The notes under the pieces are model-generated. The model searched no databases and was not told the DNA's origin. It was given only the letters and a program-made list of their open reading frames with translations. The position numbers were made by a program, and so were the translations under genes. A DNA stretch of 64,000 bases. Source: Ctenosaura bakeri (lineage: Eukaryota > Chordata > Lepidosauria > Squamata > Iguanidae). Below are positions 53,135 to 63,627 of the stretch, piece after piece (positions within the stretch are counted from its first letter, which is position 1; each line of letters starts with the position of its first letter). The DNA is taken from contig CAOLHI010003152.1 in the NCBI GenBank assembly GCA_948474755.1, positions 124,001 to 188,000 on the forward strand, written 5' to 3'.

Positions 53135-53219
53135 GGCATCTCCTGTGCGGATGGTCGCCACTGTTGTCCCCTGGGCTCCCACTGCAGTGCTGAGGGAGAT
53201 GCCTGTGTACAGAGTGAAG
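53135..53219 (+). CDS. GRN: GRN exon 4: first granulin, C-half
   Basis: 85 bases, phase 0 to 1. Encodes GISCADGRHCCPLGSHCSAE then GDACVQSE. SC replaces the usual CC at its start. With exon 3 the module has ten cysteines rather than twelve, like human granulin G. Confidence 0.96.
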
Positions 53220-54456
53220 GTATGTTGGGACACCACGATGGAAGAGAAGGAACTGAGGATAAGAATTAAACATATAGAGTTTCATAATAAAAAATTGTAT
53301 TGTTTCCCCCAGTAAATTCACTCCTGAATAAGATTAGAAATGAGAGCAGAAGGTCTTCAAAAAGAAAAATCTTAAATTCTAGCAATCAGGCAAAACCAGC
53401 CTTTTCCAGGCAAACCATTGGGTAAAATAGGCTCAACTCCTAACCCTTAAGGTTATATGTTTTCAAAAACTTAGGAAAGTTACATGTTTGAACTCCAACC
53501 CCACCCTCCATCCTGAGCTAGCATAAGTATGCTTGCTGGGGATTCTGATATTTCTCAAAGAAATGTAAGAGCGTGCAAATCTTGTGGTGGAAGGGATAGG
53601 ATCCTGCCTCATATTGGAAGAGACTTTGCTTAAATCAGGCAACCTGATGAGCCTAGTCCATATAGAAGTTTCAGGGTCATCCCTACTGTTTGTCAAAGTG
53701 AGGCAATCACCTCAGGCAGAAGGTGTTGAAAAGTAGCTGTATGGGTTTGGAGGGTGGAGCTGTGTGCCATCTATCTGCCCAACACTCCCTAACCTAGCCT
53801 ATTGTCTTGAGATTGGTGTTGAAGAACAATTAAGACCCCTGGAATGGGGGCATCTCATTTACCTCAGGTAGTAAAATGTCTCTGCGTAGGTCTGGAAGCA
53901 AATTGGCAGCCATCGTACTTCTCATGAGAGGCAGCATGGTGTAGTGGTTTGAGCACTGGACTATAACCCTGAAGACCAGGGTTTGATTCCCCTGTTGGCC
54001 ATGGAAGCCCACTGGCTGACCTTGAGTATGTCACATACTCTCAGCCCTAGAAAACCCTGTGATAGGTTCACCTTAGGGTTTTCATAAGACAGAAATGTCT
54101 TGAAGGCACGCAACAACAGTAACATTTCTCAAGAGATCAGTATTATGCAGTCCTTTGTGCTTGAGTGTATTTCTTCTTTCACTCCCCCATGTCAGCATTA
54201 AGAAAGCTTTTAGCTGTGCATCACTGTGATATGTTGCAACATATTACAGTGCTACTGATCTGAAAGAGAGTTTAGTTTTTTATTCTCTATGTTTGGGTGA
54301 TAGAACATCCCCAGAAAAGGTAGGTGATTATGGTGCCTATTTCACAGGCTGCAAATAGAGAAAATAGCATCACCATAATGTTCAGAGATTTTCAAAATAT
54401 ATGATACCATTTCTGATTTTAACAGTGGGCCTTTTTTGTTTTTCTTGAACTTTTAG
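53220..54456 (+). other. GRN intron with a Sauria SINE
   Basis: Runs from GTATGT to TTTTAG. The only clear element is the SINE at 53929-54117. Confidence 0.85.
53929..54117 (+). mobile_element. Sauria-type SINE
   Basis: Head GGCAGCATGGTGTAGTGGTTTGAGCACTGGACTATAACCC, B-box-like GGGTTTGATTCCC, middle CCCACTGGCTGACC, and tail ATAAGACAGAAATGTCTTGAAGGCACGCAACAACA. The most complete SINE copy in the window. Confidence 0.95.
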
Positions 54457-54578
54457 TGGCTACCCCTTCTGCCACAGCCAGTGCTGTTCAATGCCCAGAC
54501 CATGAATCAGAGTGCCCAAATGAGTCCACATGTTGCCTGATGACTGATGGATCCTGGGGCTGCTGCCCAATGCCAGAG
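54457..54578 (+). CDS. GRN: GRN exon 5: second granulin, N-half
   Basis: 122 bases, phase 1 to 0. Encodes [20 protein letters not shown] then [18 protein letters not shown]. Closest to mammalian granulin F in the [10 protein letters not shown] block. Confidence 0.97.
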
Positions 54579-54852
54579 GTACAGAAGGCGGTTGTGCGGG
54601 AGATGTACTGTAAATCACGTGGCAGAAAAGTGTTTTTAATGTGTGTTGTGCTTTTACCTTTTTAGTTATAAGTGTTTTTTAATTTGTTTTCACTTTGTGC
54701 TTTTTTAACAGAACAGTTTGTACACTTTTGCCTTTGCGGGTGTGCAGAAAGAAACTTTTATGCAATAAGAATTCAGCCGTACTTTGTTCTGATTTGTCAT
54801 AAGTAACCTTGGGTCTCATCTTGGGAGAAAGACAGGATCTAAGTTAAATATA

Positions 54853-55699
54853 GTCCTCCCCTGACATTCACAGGTTTGATCTTTGTAAATCTGATTATTT
54901 CTGAGGTGCCTGCTTGCCTCCCCCCCTTCTCCCCCTCCCACTCCCTGGCCTTTTGTCCAGGTGCACTACCTTGGCAAAAGGCAAGGGAACAAGAGGGAGA
55001 AATATTCGTGGGTGTGCAAGACTTCCCTCCTTAACTCCCCAGCCTGTCACCTCGCAGGTGCACAGAAAGAAGGCAGCATGTGCACGTGAAATGCAGAGGT
55101 AAAGATCTTCCCTCCTTCCAATCTTGTGTCCATTGCCTTTGCAGGTGTGCAGAAAGAAAACAGGGCACACAGGTGGCAGGGAAAAGAGTGTAGAGGAAAA
55201 GACCTGACCTCCCCTCCCTCTTGCCCGTGCAGGCACAGAAATAAGGAAGCTAGCGCTGGCGTTGGCAGGCAGGAGAGTGCGGGGGGGGAAGACCTCCCCT
55301 CCTCGCCTGTGTGAGTGTGCAGGAAGAAGGAAGCCAGCGCTGGCATTGGTAAGCAGGAAAGTGCAGGGGGAAAAAACCTTCCCTCCACTCTCTTGGCCCT
55401 CGCCAACATGAAGGAAGAGAAAGGCTGCATTGGTGGCGGCAGCCAGGTGAGTGCAGGGGCAAGACCACCCTTCCACTCTCCTACCCCTTGCCTGCATGGA
55501 CGTGCAGGAAGAAGGCAGGCCGCTGGGATGAGGGGAAGATTTTCCCACTGCACTCTCCTGCCTTTCTGCTGGGCCAGCTGCAGAAAGAAGGCAGGAGGAG
55601 GAAGAGGGGAGTGCTCACTTGGGCGGGAGTTTTTTGTATTTTTTTTATTTTTGTGAGGGTTCTGCACCCCAAGCCTTTGCAAAAGTTGAGAGGCTACTG
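54853..55699. mobile_element. Tigger/pogo-like element with minisatellite core
   Basis: Left part AGTCCTCCCCTGACATTCACAGGTTTGAT and right part CACCCCAAGCCTTTGC...GTTGAGAGGCTACTG followed by TA match the ends of the elements at 29097 and 36411. The interior is a G/C-rich minisatellite. No transposase. Confidence 0.7.
55052..55610. repeat. about 90-bp minisatellite
   Basis: About seven units start with CAG(G)...CAGAAAGAAGG or CAGGAAGAAGG at about 55054, 55141, 55230, 55319, 55409, 55505 and 55580. The typical period is 87-90 bases. Each contains a GTGCAGGGG(G)AAGACC...CCCTCC...CTCTC core. They generate long minus-strand open frames that are not genes. Confidence 0.85.
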
Positions 55700-57828
55700 T
55701 AATTTTTTCTTAAACAGAGAGTTCATGGGTTAAATGCAACATTAGTCTTTTTTGAAGTAGAAGATTGAAATGAAACGAATGTAAGTCACAACTAATACAA
55801 ATCCCATTGATTTCTGCATGTTTGCCTTAGTTGGGATAAATATTGGGTTTAACTCTGTATAATAAAGAAAGTGATTTGTTAATTTGACATATAGCCTGCC
55901 CCATCCAAAGAACTGTGTGTGGCCACCAATGTCAGTCATAAATCCTTGACTGCTAATGGAGGGGTGGATGTGCTTTTAGGGTTGGTTGGCCATTTTAGAC
56001 TCAACTGTGCACTCCAGTGTGACCAGAAGAGACATTTCAGGTTTCTGGAAGTCACTTCTCTCAGTTTCTGGTTTTTTGGTTTTGCTGTTTCAGGATGGTG
56101 AGCTCCAGAACAGTATCTTCAGGCCAAGATAGCTGCTCCAGAATCTATTAGCCTTTTTTTCAGAAAAAAAAATGGGGTAAAAATAAGGGTTGAGAGAAGT
56201 CTAGGAGATACAAGGAGTCTCACAGGACCTATGTAAGGGTCTCATGTTGGCCATGGACTTCACTTTTCCCAACCCTATCTTAACCTTCATTTTGCTTCTT
56301 TCCAGCATAATATCTGGCTTATTTGAATAACTGAGACAGGCAATCTGGACAACAAAGACATTAAAATAAAATGGTGCGGGTAAAGTGTAGGCCTAGGGCC
56401 ATTTTTTATGATCCCCTGGCCCTTAAGAGTCCTTTTTTTCCCCCCAAAAAGCATTTTTTTTGCCCTCAAATGCCTCTCAACACCATCTATGGGGCATGAC
56501 AATTTAATCACATTTTGGACCTCCCTGGACCATTTTAGGAAGTGACACAGAACTTATTTCCAGGTTACTTCCTGCTGAAGCCTGAAATGACACAGGGGGG
56601 CAAAGATGTCTTAGTTCTAGAAAGTGTTTGGGGACATTTAGAAGCCAAATAGGAAAAAAAATTTTTTTTTGCCAGTTTGCCCCCACCCCGACTCTCCCCT
56701 GTTGCCCGCTTGTGTAATAAAGCTTTCTTCAGGGCACTTACTATCCTCTGTGGCTCTGAGAGCACCACATGTCAAAGAACTATCCTCATGGGGTGAGATC
56801 AGTGAAGGGGGTCCTGACCTCTTCTTCCCAAAGGAGAGTCCACTGGATAAGAAAAAACCTGTTGCCTACTGACATAGCAGCAGCGATGGTGGATTTGTGT
56901 TCAGGTAACTGAGCTCTGGTGCAACATCAAAGGAGATCTACAACTTAAATGGCTCATGATGATGCAAACAAGTTGAGCCACATCCTATAAGGCAGCTGTG
57001 TTGCTCATGCCAAATTGGCATTGTCTAGATGTGTTGAGACAGTGTGTCTCATCATCATAGTCAACTGGGTGGTGAATGATGGGAGTTATAGTTGAATATC
57101 TTTGCAGGCCACCCAATTGAGAAAGCTGGGTGAAAAGGGAAGGTTGACTGCTCGAGAACATATTTGTTCCCAGCCATGAATACAACAGTCATTCAGCTTT
57201 ATCTCATGGGAAAGATCCCTGTTTTTATTTAGTCTGGTGGTAATCCTTGCTATCAAAATGCAGAGTATGTCTGACTAAAGACAAAGGGCTTGTGTGTTCA
57301 AAAACCGATATGATCCTGTCCAAAGAAAATATGAATTCTGAACAGTATAATTGGTATTGTCAGGATGTAAAAGAATCTGTACTTGAGCTTCCAACCACAG
57401 AAAATCTTACTTGGTGACCACTTCCACATTGGTTCAGAGTTTTACTAGATGTTTCCTGCGTGTTGTGACATGTGTGATATTGCGGCAGTAAAGGGCTACA
57501 AATGTGTGACCTGTAGTAGTTGTTGTTCAAGTTGTAATTTTTTCAAATGCATTATCAAGACAGCTTACAATAATTTATTTAAAATGCCATTTAAGTAACT
57601 CGTATGCATTGAAATGAACCCAGAACACCACATCTTAGCAAAATCAGCCTGAAAATAACCCAAATAAAGCAGATCACACTAATGAAATGTTGGTTTCTCA
57701 GGAACATGCATTTCATGCCCATTGTCAAATTTAGTGTGCATGCGCATGGACACAGACATTTGTTGTTCGATGTAGAGGCACAAGGATGTGGTGAGATGGC
57801 ATGCCAAAATCCACCATTTTTTTCTTAG

Positions 57829-57967
57829 GCTTCCTGCTGTTCTGACAAGATCCACTGCTGTCCTCATGGCACAACCTGTGATCTGGCTCATGCACGATGC
57901 TTCTCAACCACCCAGGAGCAGCCTCTTTTGAAGAAGTTCCCAGCAAAGAAGCGAGCCCTGGTGTTAA
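57829..57967 (+). CDS. GRN: GRN exon 6: second granulin, C-half, and linker
   Basis: 139 bases, phase 0 to 1. Encodes ASCCSDKIHCCPHGTTCDLA then HARCFSTT and a basic linker (LLKKFPAKKRALVL). The basic linker is a plausible processing site. Confidence 0.97.
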
Positions 57968-58493
57968 GTACGGAGCACTTTAAACAGATGGCTATTTCTT
58001 GGGAGTGCTTAAGTGATGTATTTCTGCATGAGAGGGGGTTGCATTAATTGTCCCTTGTAGTCCCTTCCAACTCTGTGGCTCAGTGGGAGTGGTATGGAAT
58101 TTAAGGCTGTTATCTTCAAGGCCGTCCCTAACAAAAGGCAGAGTGAGGCAGTTGAGTGTTGCAGATTAGGGATATCTGGAAATGACAGCTGTTACTTATT
58201 TGTTATGATGATTATTTCTATTGCCAAGTCACTTGTGGGACTTTCTGTTTCAGGTATCAAGATAACATTAATGCCTTTGGCAGCTGGCATCTTGACTTGA
58301 GTGGGTGGGTGCCATTTTCTGTTCTGTCTCATACAGCAAAATGTCTTCCGCCAGCTCTGATGGGCTCCATTTAATTGCACTCAGGATGGCTTTTGGTGGA
58401 GATCAGCCATTCAGTTGCTAGCTACCTGTTCTGTTTGCAGACACCCCACATATATTATCCCTTCATTTACTTTTTCTTCCACTCACTGCACAG
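57968..58493 (+). other. GRN intron
   Basis: Runs from GTACGG to CTGCACAG. It contains a CR1 3'-end piece at about 58025-58085. Confidence 0.85.
58025..58085 (+). repeat. CR1 3'-terminal fragment
   Basis: AGAGGGGGTTGCATTAATTG then TCCCTTGTAGTCCCTTCCAACTCTGTGGC matches the CR1 3' end. Confidence 0.75.
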
Positions 58494-58600
58494 GTTTGGC
58501 TCAGAAAAATATCTGTCCAGGTAACCAGTCTAGCTGTCCTGATGTTGCCACCTGTTGCCTTCTCCCAACTGAGCAGTATGGCTGCTGTCCTTTGCCAAAC
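58494..58600 (+). CDS. GRN: GRN exon 7: third granulin, N-half
   Basis: 107 bases, phase 1 to 0. Encodes LAQKNICPGNQSSCPDVATC then CLLPTEQYGCCPLPN. An NQS sequon is present. It corresponds best to mammalian granulin B by position and the YGCCP(M/L)PN end. Confidence 0.97.
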
Positions 58601-59639
58601 GTAAGTATAGGGATATGGTTAGGAACTGGAAAGCTCAAGAATTGCAATCAAGGAACAGAAGTTTCCTGCGAAACATTGAAACATTTCTTTTTGGGGCTAC
58701 AACTCCCAAGGCCAAGCTACATGAGAATGTTCCCAAATTTGGTTCCCAATATGGCACTGTTCCTTCATGTTCCCTCAGACATAAGGTACACAAGGAATAG
58801 GTAGAATGTCTTTTGCTGCTCACCGAGGGCAAGGAGACGGGAAATTAAAGCCCTTTGCTTATCTTTTAAAGTGAACTTCGAGACTGTTTAATACAGGAGA
58901 GGACTCTGCTAAAGCCAGAGTTGTTGATTACACTGAGACAGGAGCACGGGGGTTTCAGGAGTTCTCTTATATTTGACTTGCGTGGGAATGAATCATTTGA
59001 TGGTCTCTAACTCTTGCTAAATTGAAAATGTATCATATCTGTTCTACCAAACAGCAAACAGTTTTTGACAGAATTTGGAAAAAATGCCCTTCTCAAAAAG
59101 ATTTTAACTCAGACATGTTAACATTTATGTTAAATTTAATTAAAATCTATGTGACTACCAGCTCCACATTGAATAAACTTACAGCAAACGGAACAATTTA
59201 TAAATCTATTATTGTGATTTAAAAATCTAACAAATTGCCATGCTGGCTGTGGATGATGTTATTTGTAGTCCATCATATCTGGAGAGCCCCAGGTTGAAGG
59301 AAGGGTGCTTCAGCCTCTGTTTTTGTGGCAGCATGGATATATTTTGCCCAATGGACTACTTTAGTTCTGTTTTATCAGCTTACACTCTCTATTCTGATTT
59401 TGGTTTCTCTGTTTGATTTTTAAGGATATATAGTGATTGTGTTTTATGGAGACTGTTTTTTTTAATATTCTCAAATAGTTCAATTGTTTGTTGGCCAGAA
59501 TCCTGGGTAACTAACAAATATAATAAATGTGATTTGTTTGAGACTCTTTTCCTACCTGCCATGTTTGCTTGAGACAGGCAGTTCCTTACTGGGTCTGATA
59601 CCCATCCCTCTTGCTCTTTTTCTCCTACTTTCCCCCTAG
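58601..59639 (+). other. GRN intron
   Basis: Runs from GTAAGT to CCCCTAG. No gene or firmly named repeat. Confidence 0.8.
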
Positions 59640-59769
59640 GCTGTGTGCTGCAGCGACCGCCTTCACTGCTGTCCACAGGGCACTGTCTGTGACCTGCCAC
59701 ATTCCAAATGCACAATGACCTCACGCTGGTTATGGCCCATCACCCGCCTTTCTGTGGACCTCCAAAAAG
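59640..59769 (+). CDS. GRN: GRN exon 8: third granulin, C-half, and linker
   Basis: 130 bases, phase 0 to 1. Encodes [20 protein letters not shown] then [17 protein letters not shown]. The linker is short and aromatic. Confidence 0.97.
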
Positions 59770-61180
59770 GTGAGGAGGACTTGCTGTTGGATAAGAAGGG
59801 CATGATTAGAGATACTCAATAGAATGAGGATGCCAGAAGAAGCTCATTTGGATGGTGAAGGACTGGCAGCAAGGCCTGATGCAGGCCAGCAAATGATGCT
59901 CATCCTTTTGTTTGCTGCCCCATCCAAGTGCATGGTAGCCCAGACCAACATACTATTTACCTGAGGAGGATAGAATATCCTATAAGCACCTCCCTTTTTC
60001 CATGATGGCAAATATGCAATGTATAAATGCTAATTGCACTAGCTACTATAGGAAGAATTGTAAAATTTAATATATTTATTCAAATGAACCCATATATGGC
60101 CAGGAACCTATATGGCTGCATATAGCATACCAGTTCTACTTGCCAAAATCTGCTGCAACTCCCCTATCAGCTCCCGCACCTAAGACTCATTATTTAACTT
60201 TGGCTGTTCCCTCCCCATGGCTAATCCAGTTAATCTGGCTACATTCCTCTAGCCAGATGCTGACTGAAGACATCTTCCTCCAAGATCCACTGGGATCCTT
60301 TGGAGGCCTCAGCAGGTCTGGTTACTGGTCTGGGTTTGGCTATGGGAACACAGCTGGATGCTTCTCCAATCCCCTCTGCTCATTCAGCAGCCACAGAATG
60401 AGTCCTGAGTGGGGCTTTGGTCACTGTGGAGGAAGGGAATACCAGCAAGCATAAGGTAGAATTACACTTGTATATTGTCACTAATAGGATGTTGGGCTAT
60501 ACACATTCTTCTGCACCCTGTTTCATGTAGTCTACATCAAGAGCATAACACATTTAATCATCTGAGGTTCAGACAGCAACCTAATTAGCATGGCCATGTT
60601 GTGTCTTATCTTTTATTTCCCTAGTTAGTGGTTAGTTTGAAAGACTCTGGAATCCAGTAGCTCTGATCTCTAAGCACAGAAGGATGAAACTGATGACATT
60701 ATGGATCTGAGGCTCTGAGTGAAATGGTGTGTTCCCATTACTCCCATCTTTTGTTTGCATACTTATGTAAACTTTGGATACCATGATAATTTTCTTTGTT
60801 GTAAACCATGAGCATACTCACACCTATCCATAGAAAAGTCAAGGCAAAATGCTTAAATGTTAGGGATCTGAAGCAGTCTCACTAAATTAATTGTTCCGAG
60901 GAATTGGCTACCATGAGAGGTAGTCATGGCCACTGACCTGGACTGCTTTGAATGAAGATTAAAGGCATTCATAGAGGATGGAGCTATTAATAGCTGATAA
61001 TCATGACAGCTATATATTACCCCCAATGTGCCTGGGGCACACAAGCAGGAAGATGCTACTCTGTTCATGTCCTACTTGAGGACTTTCCATGATCCTGTGT
61101 TTGGCCACTTTGGGAACAGGATGCTGGGCTAGAAAGACCTTTGGTCTGATCCAGTGGTGCTCTTTTTCTGTCCCCTGCAG
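59770..61180 (+). other. GRN intron
   Basis: Runs from GTGAGG to CCTGCAG. A LINE 3' fragment lies at 60880-61165 close to the acceptor. Confidence 0.8.
60880..61165 (+). repeat. LINE 3' fragment (L2/CR1 group)
   Basis: The order AAAGGCATTCATAGAGGATGG, CACAAGCAGGAAGATGCTAC, TGTTTGGCCACTTTGGGAACAGGATGCTGG and GACCTTTGGTCTGATCCAGTGG matches a widespread sauropsid LINE 3' sequence. It ends about 15 bases before the exon 9 acceptor. Confidence 0.75.
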
Positions 61181-61278
61181 CTCGTGATGTTCAGTGTGAT
61201 TTAGAGCACAGCTGTCCAAATGGGAACACTTGCTGCAGGAAAGCCTCAGGCGAGTGGGGGTGCTGCCCTCTGGAAGAG
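61181..61278 (+). CDS. GRN: GRN exon 9: fourth granulin, N-half
   Basis: 98 bases, phase 1 to 0. Encodes [20 protein letters not shown] then [13 protein letters not shown]. Matches mammalian granulin A (DVKCDMEVSCPDGYTCCR pattern). Confidence 0.97.
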
Positions 61279-61997
61279 GTGAGAAGGGCTGTATGTATCA
61301 TTGTGGTGATGGTGGGGGTCTCTCATCTGTGCTTGGAGAATGGGGCCATCATCCCTTGTGCCAGGAACTGGCAGGAGCTTGGTGGTGAAACACTTGTTTT
61401 GTATAGCACACAGTCCAACATTCTCATCCTAACACCTGCTGTTGAAAAAGATCTTCCTCAGAGTGTGGGATTGGGGTAGTGTGAAGGATTTACACCCAAA
61501 ACCATCTCTGGGCCAAGCGACAGCAAGGGTACAGTCATGCGTCCAATATCATTAGAGTTTTGTCTGAAACCATGGGTATAGTTGGGAACTCAGCTTCATC
61601 CCTCTGCTACTGCCCTACACAGGTGAGAGGGAACAATGCATTTACAAGCACTGACTAAAAGCTAGGCCATCTTTGCTCTTCCTCCCACAGAGAGGAGAGA
61701 AGTGGGAGCAAAGCCAGGATGGGTATCCCTTCTGTCTAGGAGCTGAGATTAGAGATGGCATGGATTTCATTTCCTACTGGTCTCGAGAGGTGGGGAGGCC
61801 TCTGAGGACCTGATGAAGCCTGTGGGACAGAAATACCTTTCATTTAATCTTTGTCAATGGCTTTGGAGAGTGCCTGGCAGTTAGAATAGCTGTTACTGGG
61901 CCAGATGGATGCCCTCATATGTTTCACTGAAAGACAACCTTTGTTTCCAAATTCTTCATGTTTCTGAGCCTATCTGCCTACTGTGTGCCTTTTCCAG
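61279..61997 (+). other. GRN intron
   Basis: Runs from GTGAGA to TTTCCAG. No gene. A LINE-like patch (CTGGGCCAGATGGATGCC) near 61895-61915. Confidence 0.8.
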
Positions 61998-62234
61998 GCT
62001 GTGTGCTGTGCAGACCAAATCCACTGCTGCCCAAATGGTTACCAGTGCAACCTGGCAGAGGGCACTTGCGTGAAAGAAAACAGAAGTATCCCATGGCTGA
62101 CAAAGACGAACACAAGATCCCCAGCAACCTCTAATGAACTGTTGGTGCCATGTGATACCCAGACTGCCTGCCCAGATGGCCAAACCTGTTGCCGGCTATT
62201 ATCAGGAGCCTGGGGCTGCTGTCCAATACCACAG
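61998..62234 (+). CDS. GRN: GRN exon 10: fourth granulin C-half and fifth N-half
   Basis: 237 bases, 79 codons, phase 0 to 0. Encodes AVCCADQIHCCPNGYQCNLA, GTCVKENRS (NRS sequon), a linker, then VPCDTQTACPDGQTCC and GAWGCCPIPQ. Two half modules fused in one exon, unlike the upstream two-exon modules. Confidence 0.97.
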
Positions 62235-63390
62235 GTGAGAGGGGGTTTACATCCCATTCCCCACTCCCTATGATAGAGATTATTCATGTAGCTACTTGGT
62301 CATTATTGCATGGTACTATTTGCTTCCTAGACTTTTTTTTTTTAATCTTTAATACTTACCTGAGAAAAGGGAGGAGATATCAAACCTGGCTGTTCTGGAT
62401 GAGCTCAGGGTCACAGTTTTGCCATCCGTAGATTGGGAATAATTGCAGTTTTGCCACCGGTGGAATGGGAATGATCACAGCTTTGAGTATATAAGTAAAC
62501 AAAAGGTAAAATAGTTACCTGCCAAGGTACAGATCTTAACTAGAGACCTGCTGTTAAAGTTTTGGCTCACTAGATTTGCACATTCACAGCTACTTCGCAT
62601 TTCTCACGGCAGCCTTCTATAGTTTCTGTGAGGTTCCCTTCCCCATTTCTTCCTGGGATTCATCACCCAGCTCAGCAGTCTGGAAATTAGCACATTCCTT
62701 CAGTGTTGGAGGCAGAGAGCCTGATCTAGGGAGGGTTCAGCTCATTCAGTCTGCATGTTAGTGTTGCTCCTTTCAATGAATTGCTCTTTTTGTATGTGAT
62801 TACAGATCCCAGATCTGATGCAGTTCCATCTAATTTGGACCTCTGGTGCTGGTCTAGTGTATGGGTTTGGAGTCAACTGATAATGCCCACTTCTTGGCTA
62901 GATAAATAATTTTGTGATTGCCAAAAGATGTTTCAGTTGTGGTCTCAGGAAGTTTTCTTCTGTTTTACCTACGATCTGGATTAGCTATCACTAACTCAGT
63001 GCCCTTCAGGCCTTTTAGGTTACACCTCCAGTCATCCCCAAACAGCAAAGGTACAGGGAAAGGGGAGGTGATACCTCCCTTCAATGCAGTGTCCTTCAAA
63101 TGTTTCAGACTACAACACCCATCGTACCCACCTGTGACACATCTGAAGAGCACCACATTAGGGAGGGCTGACACAGGTTTTCTACCAGCCTCCCCTTTCC
63201 TTTGGGGTATCCAGGAATCCCAGACTTGGAAAGAAAAAAATTGGGGCCATTGAGATTGGGGCCAGAATTCCATTAAGTTTCTGTTGATCAGGCTCTGGTC
63301 TCCCCAGCTAGAGTAGAAAAAGTGTCCTCTCCATCTATCTTATGGATTCAAGAGTTCTTCCAACTGTTTGACTTCCTTTTTGCTCTCTAG
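62235..63390 (+). other. GRN intron
   Basis: Runs from GTGAGA to CTCTCTAG. Contains a T run at 62332-62342 and a diverged palindromic-type repeat near 62995-63165. No gene. Confidence 0.8.
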
Positions 63391-63627
63391 GCTGTATGTT
63401 GTCCAGATCATGTCCACTGCTGCCCCAATGGCTACTCCTGTCAACCATCGACAGGCTCTTGTTTCAAGAGTGGAATCCACATCCCTTGGCTGGAGAAGAA
63501 GGCTGCAATCCCAGCCATCGCCTCTGTGAGCCAGGATGTCCGGTGTGATGATGAGACAAGCTGTGCAGATGGGCAAACATGCTGCCAGAAGATGACGGGC
63601 GAGTGGGGCTGTTGCCCCTTCCCAGAG
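63391..63627 (+). CDS. GRN: GRN exon 11: fifth granulin C-half and sixth N-half
   Basis: 237 bases, 79 codons, phase 0 to 0, the same length as exon 10. Encodes AVCCPDHVHCCPNGYSCQPS, IHIPWLEKKAAIPAI, then VRCDDETSCADGQTCC and GEWGCCPFPE. Ends GAG|GTTGGT. The remaining exons lie beyond the window. Confidence 0.97.

Larger units (their letters stand above)
54579..57828 (+). other. GRN intron with a Tigger-like element
   Basis: A 3.2-kb intron from GTACAG to TTCTTAG. It carries the minisatellite-bearing element at 54853-55699. The rest (55700-57828) shows no gene and no firmly named repeat. Confidence 0.8.
47711..63627 (+). other. GRN: GRN (progranulin) gene, 3'-incomplete
   Basis: Ten coding exons with GT-AG junctions splice to 1446 bases, 482 residues, open at the window end. 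The protein begins with a signal peptide, then paragranulin (half module), five complete cysteine-rich granulin modules, and the N-half of a sixth. Module spacing follows the CxxxxxxC...CC...CC...CC...CC...C pattern. Exon phases alternate 0/1, so most modules are built from two exons with the boundary after the central GCCP(M/L/I)P(E/N/Q) motif. Human progranulin has 593 residues, so roughly one and a half modules are missing at the right. Progranulin is a secreted growth factor that also enters lysosomes, where it is cut into granulins and supports lysosomal function. Confidence 0.97.

Noticed and set aside
34875..54117. Possible tRNA genes at 34875 and 53929
   Set aside because: The tRNA-like heads are followed by SINE bodies and the Sauria 3' tail, and the cloverleaf is degraded.
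54895..55682. Minus-strand open frames of 211-217 codons
   Set aside because: Produced by the 90-bp minisatellite. Repetitive translation and no splice or promoter context.
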